Shown: one piece after another, positions 26,086 to 34,100 of the stretch | Layout of the letters: each line of letters opens with the position of its first letter | Position numbering within the stretch: the stretch's first letter is position 1 | Assembly: GCA_031285685.1 (NCBI GenBank) | Contig: JAITVS010000236.1 | Span: forward strand, 1-36,203 | DNA: 36,203 bases | Source of the DNA: Tannerella sp. | Lineage (GTDB): Bacteria; Bacteroidota; Bacteroidia; Bacteroidales; Tannerellaceae | Direction: 5' to 3' | The notes under the pieces: model-generated | What the model saw: only the letters and a program-made list of their open reading frames with translations | What the model was told of the DNA's origin: nothing | The model's database searches: none | Translations under genes and position numbers: made by a program

Positions 26086-26206
26086 AAATTTTAGCAAATT
26101 GATTAATATTAATAAAATGTCGTTATCTTATTTTTTTGTTTTATTAATCTTGTCCTGAAAATCATCCAATAAATATTATAGTAGTTTTATACATAATTTC
26201 ACCCGG

Positions 26207-26214
26207 CAAATATA
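26207..26214 (-). promoter_or_regulatory. -7 box of susC2
   Basis: TATATTTG on the minus strand, preceded by CGG-rich ACCCGG on the plus side. At the -33 position only TTTT is present. The leader to ATG 26085 is about 115 nt. Confidence 0.42.
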
Positions 26215-26377
26215 TTTATTCAATGCATAATAAAAAAATAAATTAACATAAAACAAATACTCAGTCAACAATCCAACAAAAGCAAAATTTTACATTTTTC
26301 TTTCATTTACGCGAATTTTACTTTTGCTTCAGCTCGATTATCTTTCATTTTATAATAAAAAAAACAAATACTGCAAC

Positions 26378-26417
26378 AAAAAAAAAGTTCATCAATAAAA
26401 TCAATAAACTTTTTTTT
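26378..26417 (-). terminator. Terminator candidate after fumarase
   Basis: AAAAAAAAGTT and AACTTTTTTTT (within 26378-26389 and 26407-26417) pair around a 17-nt loop, and a T-run follows on the minus strand. The stem is almost all A-T, so it is weak. Confidence 0.45.
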
Positions 26418-26453
26418 GATATTTTTTTTATTTTTTTTCGACGTTTCGCTATT

Positions 26454-28082
26454 CTACTTACAGCAACACGTTGGTTTCAGTTGTTTGAAAAAATCATTTC
26501 CTTTGTTATCAACCAGAATAAACGCCGGAAAATTTTCCACTTCAATCTTCCAGATAGCCTCCATTCCTAATTCGGGATATTCCAGGCATTCTACTTTTTT
26601 GATGCTCTCCTGAGCCAATATAGCTGCCGGTCCACCGATACTTCCCAGGTAAAATCCTCCATGCTTCTTACATGCATCGGTTACCTGCCGGCTACGGTTT
26701 CCCTTGGCGATCATCACCATGCTCCCTCCCTGAGACTGGAACAGATCTACATACGAATCCATACGTCCGGCCGTTGTCGGACCAAACGAACCGGATGCCA
26801 TCCCTTCCGGGGTTTTGGCCGGACCCGCATAATAGACCGGATGATCTTTCACATACTGAGGCAATCCTTCTCCCCGATCAATACGTTCTTTCAGTTTCGC
26901 ATGGGCAATATCACGCCCTACGATAATCGTTCCGTTCAAAGATAAACGTGTCGCCACCGGATACTTATCCAACTCTTTTAATATATCTGCCATAGGCTGA
27001 TCCAGATCAATCCGGACAGCATTACCTTCGCCGGCCTGACGCAATTCTTCCGGAATGAAACGTCCGGGATTATCTTCCAGTTTTTCAATCCAGATTCCAT
27101 CCCTGTTTATCTTTGCTTTGATATTACGATCCGCCGAACAGGAAACACCCATACCGACAGGGCATGAGGCACCATGACGGGGCAAACGGATGATACGTAT
27201 ATCATGTGCAAAATATTTACCGCCGAACTGAGCGCCCAGACCTATATTACAAGCTTCCTCCAATACTTTCCGCTCCAACTCGATGTCCCTGAAAGCCTGT
27301 CCGCCTTCATTCCCTTCTGTCGGCAGGCTGTCATAATAATGAGCCGAAGCCAGTTTTACTGTCTTAAGATTCACTTCGGCAGATGTTCCGCCTATAACGA
27401 ACGCAATATGATAAGGAGGACATGCCGCTGTTCCCAATGATTTCATCTTTTCCACAAGGAACGGCACCAACGTATCAGGATTCAACAAAGCTTTTGTTTC
27501 CTGATATAAGTATGTTTTATTGGCAGAGCCTCCGCCCTTGGCGATACATAGGAATTTATATTCCGCCCCTTGTGTCGCATACAGATCTATCTGTGCCGGA
27601 AGATTACATCCCGAATTCTTTTCGTCGTACATATTCAGAGGTACATTCTGGGAATAACGCAAATTCTCTTCCGTATAGGTTTTGAATACCCCTTTCGACA
27701 ATGCATCTTCATCATTACCATCCGTCCAGACCCGCTGCCCCTTCTTTCCCATTATAATAGCGGTACCCGTGTCCTGACAAAAGGGCAACAGACCTTTAGC
27801 CGACACCTCCGCATTTCGTAAAAAGGTAAGTGCTACAAATTTATCATTTTCACTTGCTTCGGGATCAGACAAAATACAGGCAACCTGTTGCTGATGCTCT
27901 GTTCTGAGTAAAAATGCCACATCGCGGAATGCCGTGTTTGCCAACTTTGTCAACCCTTCGGCTTCCACCTTCAAAATCTCTTTTCCTTCAAAAGTCGCGG
28001 TTGATACATGATCTTTTGTAAGTAAATAATACGCTGTCGTATCTTTTCCCATCGGGAACGGTTCCTGATATTTAAACTCCAT
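26454..28082 (-). CDS. fumA: Fumarate hydratase, class I (iron-sulfur)
   Basis: This 542-residue enzyme interconverts fumarate and malate. It is the oxygen-sensitive [4Fe-4S] class I type. Candidate cluster ligands are C102 (FCQDTGT), C221 (AACPPYH) and C315 (GVSCSADRN); their spacing matches that of the known E. coli FumA ligands. Other signatures are [23 protein letters not shown] and [16 protein letters not shown] 28082 ([16 protein letters not shown]) is chosen over the ATG at 28151, since the extra 23 residues look like leader sequence. It is full length. In anaerobic Bacteroidales it runs the reductive branch toward succinate. It lies 81 nt downstream of ung on the same strand, with no clear own promoter. 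Confidence 0.95.
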   Translation of the reverse strand: MEFKYQEPFPMGKDTTAYYLLTKDHVSTATFEGKEILKVEAEGLTKLANTAFRDVAFLLRTEHQQQVACILSDPEASENDKFVALTFLRNAEVSAKGLLPFCQDTGTAIIMGKKGQRVWTDGNDEDALSKGVFKTYTEENLRYSQNVPLNMYDEKNSGCNLPAQIDLYATQGAEYKFLCIAKGGGSANKTYLYQETKALLNPDTLVPFLVEKMKSLGTAACPPYHIAFVIGGTSAEVNLKTVKLASAHYYDSLPTEGNEGGQAFRDIELERKVLEEACNIGLGAQFGGKYFAHDIRIIRLPRHGASCPVGMGVSCSADRNIKAKINRDGIWIEKLEDNPGRFIPEELRQAGEGNAVRIDLDQPMADILKELDKYPVATRLSLNGTIIVGRDIAHAKLKERIDRGEGLPQYVKDHPVYYAGPAKTPEGMASGSFGPTTAGRMDSYVDLFQSQGGSMVMIAKGNRSRQVTDACKKHGGFYLGSIGGPAAILAQESIKKVECLEYPELGMEAIWKIEVENFPAFILVDNKGNDFFKQLKPTCCCK

Positions 28083-28163
28083 CGTTATATAATGTTTTAT
28101 GATTAAATTTCTATTTGTCTGTATGTTCAATGAACAGATCCGGTTTTGCATCCATTTTTCCGA

Positions 28164-28826
28164 TTACCAGACGATCGGATCCTGCCCGGCTTTTTCCAGA
28201 TATTCATTTGCTTTACGGAAGTGTTTGTTTCCGAAAAACCCCCTGCTTGCTGAAAGTGGCGACGGATGAGGAGATTGCAATATCATATTTTTAGTCGTAT
28301 CAATCATTGTCCCTTTACGTTGTGCGTATGCTCCCCATAAGATATAAACCAGATGTTCACGTTTAGTAGCCAGACACTTAATTACGGCATCCGTGAACGT
28401 TTCCCATCCTTTATTCTGGTGCGAACCGGCCTGATGAGCCCGCACCGTCAATGTGGCATTAAGAAGCAGCACACCCTGGTCGGCCCACCGGGTAAGATCT
28501 CCGCTCACAGGAACCGGTGTCCCCAGATCAGACCGTATCTCTTTAAAAATATTGATCAGCGAAGGAGGAAATCTTGTACCTTCCTGCACGGAGAAACACA
28601 AACCATGCGCCTGCCCCGGCTCATGATACGGATCCTGTCCCAATAATACAACTTTAACCCGATCAAACGGACAACGGTTAAATGCATTAAAAATCAACGA
28701 TCCCGGAGGATATACGATTCCTTTCCGATATTCATCCCGCACAAAACCGGTCAGTTGCATGAAATACGGTTTTTCAAATTCTTCCGCCAGACAATTTTTC
28801 CAGCTCTCTTCTATCTTTACATCCAT
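28164..28826 (-). CDS. ung: Uracil-DNA glycosylase, family 1
   Basis: This 220-residue base-excision-repair enzyme removes uracil from DNA. The water-activating motif GQDPYH is at 63-68 (catalytic D65), and the C-terminal HPSPLS loop is at 187-192 (H187). The GVLLLNATLTVR block and uracil-binding segment are present, so the enzyme looks fully active. Length is normal for the family. Its promoter is the 28854-28884 copy of the repeated extended promoter. Fumarase follows after 81 nt and may be read through. Confidence 0.96.
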   Translation of the reverse strand: MDVKIEESWKNCLAEEFEKPYFMQLTGFVRDEYRKGIVYPPGSLIFNAFNRCPFDRVKVVLLGQDPYHEPGQAHGLCFSVQEGTRFPPSLINIFKEIRSDLGTPVPVSGDLTRWADQGVLLLNATLTVRAHQAGSHQNKGWETFTDAVIKCLATKREHLVYILWGAYAQRKGTMIDTTKNMILQSPHPSPLSASRGFFGNKHFRKANEYLEKAGQDPIVW

Positions 28827-28850
28827 CCTGTTAGGTTAATTAATTATCTC

Positions 28851-28918
28851 TTGCAAAGATAGTGCAAGTTGAGAGCAATACAAAATAAGCTTGTTTATTT
28901 TATTGCCGAAACGCAGCC
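28851..28918 (-). promoter_or_regulatory. Promoter of ung, in a 68-nt repeated element
   Basis: On the minus strand, TTTG (28884-28881), 19 nt, TATCTTTG (28861-28854). The entire stretch from GGCTGCGTTTCGGCA through CTTTGCAA is nearly identical to 11060-11129. Leader about 20 nt. Confidence 0.8.
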
Positions 28919-28981
28919 CATCTTCATTTTTAGGATAAAATTAGTACAACCGACATTCAAAATTGATTCTCACGGCACTTC

Positions 28982-29890
28982 TCATCTTTTCATATTTTTC
29001 CGGTACTTTTTCGGCGTAAAACCTGTCCGTTTATAGAAAAATTTGACAAAGTAGATCGAATCGAAACCGAGTTTGCCGGCTATTTCACCCAGAGTAAGCG
29101 TGGTAAAACGGAGTTGCCGGCAAGCCTCCCGAAACATTTTTTCGTTGATGTATTTTTTTGCGGAAAAGCCATGCGTGGAATGCACGATGGACGATAGTTT
29201 TTTCTCCGTCAGACCGAGAACGCCGGCATAGAATTCGACCTGTTTTTCGGTTCGATAGTGTTTGTCGAGCAGGATTTTAAACTGCCTCATGTGTTTGTCT
29301 TTTTCAGAGTCGGCAATCAGTTTACGTTGGTTCAGGAGGTATTCGCGTTCGATCGTCATCAGCAGATTGTGTACATAGCAACGCAGCACAACGGCATATT
29401 GTTGTGGCAGATAGTCAGATATTTTTTTCCGGTCTCCGGTTTTCTGTTCGGGCTGCAATTGTTTTATCAGTGCAAAGTAGGCGTCCACCGCAGCCAGACA
29501 ATGTTTCGAAGGCGTAGGTATCACCACATGAGTGCCTGTCAGCAACACACTTCTATTCAGGTAATCCGCTTTTTCTTGCATACTCTCAAAAAAGCCATTG
29601 GAGAAGGTGAGCATGTTCCCTTCACATTTGTGAAGGGAATAGCGGTGCAGGATATTTTTATTTAAAACGAGCAGACTGTCGCCGTTCAGGCGCAGTTTTT
29701 TATCTTCCACATAGTGCGTGTTATGGTTGCCCCTGTAACGAAAGATATGGTAAAAATCGGTTCTGTGGTAAGCATAGATAGTTTGCTGCGCGATCTTCTG
29801 AGCATACAGTTCGCCGAATGTATTCGTTTCAATCCCGGTAGCATGAATAACATCCTCCGGGGAATAGTGGAGTGATATACGGGCTGACAT
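28982..29890 (-). CDS. AraC-family transcriptional regulator (second of a pair)
   Basis: A 302-residue regulator. Its C-terminal AraC/XylS double helix-turn-helix covers about residues 195-300: the first helix pair lies around EKQVEFYAGVLGLTEKKLSSIVH, and the second is LTLGEIAGKLGFDSIYFVKFFYKRTGFTPKKYRK. The N-terminal 170 residues look like a cupin-type sensing domain with no known ligand. ATG 29890 (MSARISLHYSP) is taken as the start, because the upstream regulator stops at 29892, leaving one nucleotide between them. The longer frame to 30007 would run back inside that gene. Translational coupling is likely. Confidence 0.88.
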   Translation of the reverse strand: MSARISLHYSPEDVIHATGIETNTFGELYAQKIAQQTIYAYHRTDFYHIFRYRGNHNTHYVEDKKLRLNGDSLLVLNKNILHRYSLHKCEGNMLTFSNGFFESMQEKADYLNRSVLLTGTHVVIPTPSKHCLAAVDAYFALIKQLQPEQKTGDRKKISDYLPQQYAVVLRCYVHNLLMTIEREYLLNQRKLIADSEKDKHMRQFKILLDKHYRTEKQVEFYAGVLGLTEKKLSSIVHSTHGFSAKKYINEKMFREACRQLRFTTLTLGEIAGKLGFDSIYFVKFFYKRTGFTPKKYRKNMKR

Positions 29891-29891
29891 A

Positions 29892-30725
29892 TCAAATTTG
29901 ATGAATGATGTGATGATAGTGTTGTTGTAAATCGATTGGGCGCATTCCTCTCCATTTTGTAAATATCTTATTAAAGCCGGAAACGTCATAATCGAGTTCA
30001 AGCGCAACCTGCTTCACGCTCTGATTATTGAATACCAACCGTTTGGTAGCTTCATTCAAAATCTTATACGCAATTATTTTTCTAAACGGCTGACCGAAGA
30101 CGATTTCCAACATGTCAGCCAGTGTTTTTTCGGTAATACCTATTTGATTGGCATAAAAAGACTTTTTCCTTTCCCGGACACCGTACATTTTCAACAAGTC
30201 TACGAACCGTACGGCGTAGTCCAGCAAATGCCCCGACCGGAGATGTAGTGTGTATTTGGGAAAATAGAGCATCAATAGACCAACCATCAGATTTTTCAGG
30301 ATGTGTGGCCGGAAACTGTCGTCGGAATGGTTATATTCTTCCTCGATAAGTGCAAGACACTTCATCTGATCGCCAAAAATACTACCGATATTGAGTACAC
30401 CTTTAGGCATTTTATTGAAGGCGAAATAGTTGAAGAAGATTCGCGTCTGGTCTATTTTGAAAAATGAGTCCGACACGATGATAAAGCAGCCATTCATTTG
30501 CAGGTGAGCATATACGCGAATTAGCAGCGGATCGACAAACAGAAAAGAGCCGCCGTGCAGACACAGCAACTCCTTTACTTCGGCGGAATAATCCGTTGCA
30601 CACTCCCCTACATATAATATACAATATAAAGAATCAATATCGGTAATTGTATCGCAAAAGCGGATTAACTCAGGATCACCCGAGTGAAATATCCAGCATC
30701 CGACATCTTTTTTATCTTCCGCCAT
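29892..30725 (-). CDS. AraC-family transcriptional regulator (first of a pair)
   Basis: A 277-residue regulator with a C-terminal AraC-type DNA-binding region (about 175-270: KKSFYANQIGITEKTLADML, then SVKQVALELDYDVSGFNKIFTKWRGMRP). The N-terminal part has little similarity to a known sensor; it has several Cys and a hydrophobic core (LLCLHGGSFLFVDPLLIRVY). A related regulator follows one nucleotide downstream. The pair is divergent from the giant surface protein at 31146, so local control of that gene is plausible but unproven. A -7 box lies at 30772-30779. Confidence 0.87.
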   Translation of the reverse strand: MAEDKKDVGCWIFHSGDPELIRFCDTITDIDSLYCILYVGECATDYSAEVKELLCLHGGSFLFVDPLLIRVYAHLQMNGCFIIVSDSFFKIDQTRIFFNYFAFNKMPKGVLNIGSIFGDQMKCLALIEEEYNHSDDSFRPHILKNLMVGLLMLYFPKYTLHLRSGHLLDYAVRFVDLLKMYGVRERKKSFYANQIGITEKTLADMLEIVFGQPFRKIIAYKILNEATKRLVFNNQSVKQVALELDYDVSGFNKIFTKWRGMRPIDLQQHYHHIIHQI

Positions 30726-30771
30726 CTTTAAAGAAAGTTATTTACACATTAACATTAATCTTTCCGGGCGG

Positions 30772-30779
30772 CAAATATA
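30772..30779 (-). promoter_or_regulatory. -7 box of the AraC pair
   Basis: TATATTTG on the minus strand, 46 nt before ATG 30725. No clear -33 TTTG, so activation by a factor is possible. Confidence 0.4.
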
Positions 30780-31038
30780 TAAAAAAAAATGATTTTTTCC
30801 TAATTTATTTATTTTTCAAAAAAAAAAATCCATCAACATAAATTTGCCCGAAAAAAACGCATTCGGAGACACTATCTCTTTAAATAAATTACAGATAAAG
30901 CACATTAGCAAATCACCGAGGGGTTACCCATCCGGATAAGACATTTAAAAGACAAAAACCTGATGCAAATCGAGACGAGGAATTATCAATAACGGGACGG
31001 CTCCAGCCAGCGGCGACTGATCCTGATATGATCCAAAT

Positions 31039-31069
31039 TTTGATAATTCAAACTATACTACTACTTTTG
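31039..31069 (+). promoter_or_regulatory. Promoter of the giant surface protein
   Basis: TTTG (31039-31042), 19 nt, TACTTTTG (31062-31069) is a full Bacteroidota promoter, giving a leader of about 70 nt before ATG 31146. Confidence 0.7.
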
Positions 31070-31145
31070 TCACAAAAATAATAGAGGAGAACTTTAGCAA
31101 AATAAATAAAAGATGTTTAATAAAAATCATTATCATTTAAAAGAT

Positions 31146-34100
31146 ATGCAAATTCGAAAACTGCATTTACAGAGCCAGCCCAGACGTCGGATAACTGATT
31201 TTCATAAGATTGAGATAAATCGAGCCATTATCCGATACATACTCTTCTCTGTGTTCCTTTTTCTGTTTTTTGCAGAGAAGACGAATGCACAGTGTAACCA
31301 AGTGACAATGACGCTGCAGGCGGTCACCGCCACTTGTGCGTCCAACGGACAGATCAAAGTCACGTTTTCCGGAAGCGACGTCGTCAACATCGGCGTCGAC
31401 AGCGTCCAGTTGCAGGTGGATGGGGTGGATGTCGCGGTCAGCCGCCCATGGGCGAAATACTCCGGTAACATCATCACCGGACTGCCGAAGGGTACCTATA
31501 CGATCAGCATGAGGGCATTCTGTAAGTCAATCAACGACTGGCTGGTGTACGGTAATGCGAAAAACGTCACGGTCAACTCCACTTATACCGAGACGGATGC
31601 CTATACCGGCGCTGTCCGTAAATCGCTGAGTTGCGCTCCTACCGGAATGGTACCGATCATCGTCAAATCGTATACCGGTTCCGCGCCTTTTACCATTACG
31701 ATTACAGGCGCTCCCGCCGGATATACGGGAAGTACATCCTTTACTCTCGACAGACCGTATATCAGCAGTACGGTCACGAAAAAGATAGAAGGATTACCGG
31801 CCGGGAGCTATACGTTCGTCATTGAAGACAACTGTTCGTATAGTCTGACGAAGACGGTGACCGTCGGGGCGATGACGCAGGATTTTCAAGCGGATTTGTT
31901 TGGCGCATCTATCTATCCGGCCTATAACACTCTCTCAGACGAGTGTAATGTCGTCGGTATAGACAGGCGTAATATTTCAAAGCCTGCCGACGAAACCTAT
32001 TACGCAGACTCTCTTTTCCGGTATTACGACGTAGGATTCAAGTATAATAATCAGGATCCCATGATCTGGATTGATTCCGCCGTTGCAGCGAATATATATA
32101 AACAACATAGGATATTTAATATCACGCTTCCCGTTTCGATAAAAACGTTTCGGGCGAGTACCGGCAAGCTCACTCCTTATCTGCGTGTCAAAGGAACTAC
32201 CGATCCGGCCTGTACTTTTCCGCTCAGTCAGATCGACGTGACATCCACTATCTATATAAATTTCCAATACGACGATGTGGAATGTGACAGAGCCACAGTT
32301 AAATTCCGTCCGAATACTACCAACTATGGTGCATTATGTTATCCCTACAAGTGGAGGATTACAGATAACCTAGGGGTGGTGATACCCGGCTATGACTGGT
32401 CGGCCGATGTATATGATGCAACAGAACAAGTAGCGACAAATGTGCCTTATGGAAGCATTATTAAATTTAGAGACCATGAAGGGTATGAATGGTCATCAAC
32501 AACGTCTATTCCGTCTCCGACTGCTTCCCAGGGTTGGACTTATTGCGAATCCTCCAACAACTATACGGCAGATACTCTTCACCATTATCTCGATATTCGC
32601 TTTTCCGATTTGGATTCGATCCCGGCAGGGACTACTTTCGACTTTGTATCAGGCCCTGCAACGCCTGTGCATACACATGTCGTGACCGACAAAAAGATAC
32701 GCAGTTTTTATCCGTTTTCATCGGATTACACAAAGAGTAATTATGCCTATATACCGGCCGGCTATTATATATATAATGTCACTTTGCCGTCAAAAGGCGG
32801 AAATGCATGTGTAACGCGATCTGTTAGCCTGTCCAGTAGTCTGTCCTTTGTGAAAATTCCTTTTACGTATGAAACGATCGAAACCTGCGGTGGATTAAAA
32901 GTCATCCCTACCGGTGGGCAAATAGCAAGAAAAAGTCCTGACGGAACAATAACCGATGTAGCAACCTACTATGTGATCGGGCTTGCACCATCTTCGGTGA
33001 GCCGCAATCCGGTCACCCTTGGCGACACGTTGTACTTCCCGACATCCGGGCGCTACATCTTCGGATTGACAACCTCCTTTTCCGCATCAGCTTGTATAAC
33101 CAAAGGAGACACGCTCAACTATGTCAGGACGCCGTTCCGGTTGGATCCTGAAGTGACGGCATCCTATGTGTGCGAACAGGGAAACGGCTTTATTCGTGTA
33201 GCCGGCAGTGGCGGTTCGGGCAACTATTCGTATGAACTGTATGATCACGGCGTTAAGAAGCAGACGAACACCACCGGTGTGTTTAACTACGGGGAAGCGG
33301 ACAGCACCTACACGATCCGCCTGATAGACAACGATCCGTCGTGCGCCGCTTCGTACGATCAGGATGTGCGGATGCTTGACCTCTCGACGATCTCAATCTT
33401 GTACACCGGCAGCCCGACCAATACCTACTGCTCGGACGAAGACAGCGTCTACCTGAAGTGTGTCACGCTTGGCCAGACTACCTACACATGGTCGGGTCCG
33501 GGTATCAACACCACCGATCCGGCTTCGCCTGCCTATAAAAACAGGCAGAACCCTGTGATTGCTATTAGTCAGTTAGGCCTCGGTACGCATACATTTTCCA
33601 TCCGTGTGACTCCCGAAGGTTGTGGCGCCGAGATACACCGGACGATTAGCGTGAAGGTCGAAGACTGTAACGGCGCACAGGACGACTATCATGTGCAGTT
33701 GATCAACACGACGGATTCAATCGACGTCCTGGCGAACGACGGCTTCCCGTCCGTATGCGCCGGTTCGGTAACGCCGGTCATTACCGTTAGCCCCACACGG
33801 GGAACGGCCGGTGTGGTAAACAAAAAAGTCGTATACACTCCGGCGACAGACTTTACCGGTCGCGACAGCCTCACATACAGTACGACGTGTAGCGGAACAA
33901 CAACGACGGCCAAAGTGTATATCACCATCGTCCCCCTGCCTGACAACATTGTGGATGCGGACTGTTATACCATACCTCCGGTTGGTATTTGGTCTATCAA
34001 AGAAATTGCAACAAGTACAACATTTGTTAATAATTATATGATCCCGGTAATTGGAGACATTGATAATGATGGTAAGGTAGAGATCATTGTTGCAAAAAAT

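Larger units (their letters stand above)
26086..26453. other. AT-rich intergenic region upstream of susC2
   Basis: These 368 very AT-rich nt without a gene lie between fumarase and susC2, both on the minus strand. They contain a fumarase terminator candidate (26378-26417) and a susC2 -7 box (26207-26214). Nothing else with a clear pattern was seen. Confidence 0.55.
30726..31145. other. Divergent intergenic region between the AraC pair and the giant surface protein
   Basis: These 420 nt have no gene. They hold a -7 box for the regulators (30772-30779), poly-A and poly-T tracts at 30780-30830 that should bend the DNA, a middle part without visible pattern, and the surface-protein promoter at 31039-31069. 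Confidence 0.6.

Noticed and set aside
29891..30007. 39-codon N-terminal extension of the second AraC gene
   Set aside because: It would overlap the end of the first AraC gene; ATG 29890 lies one nucleotide after that gene's stop.
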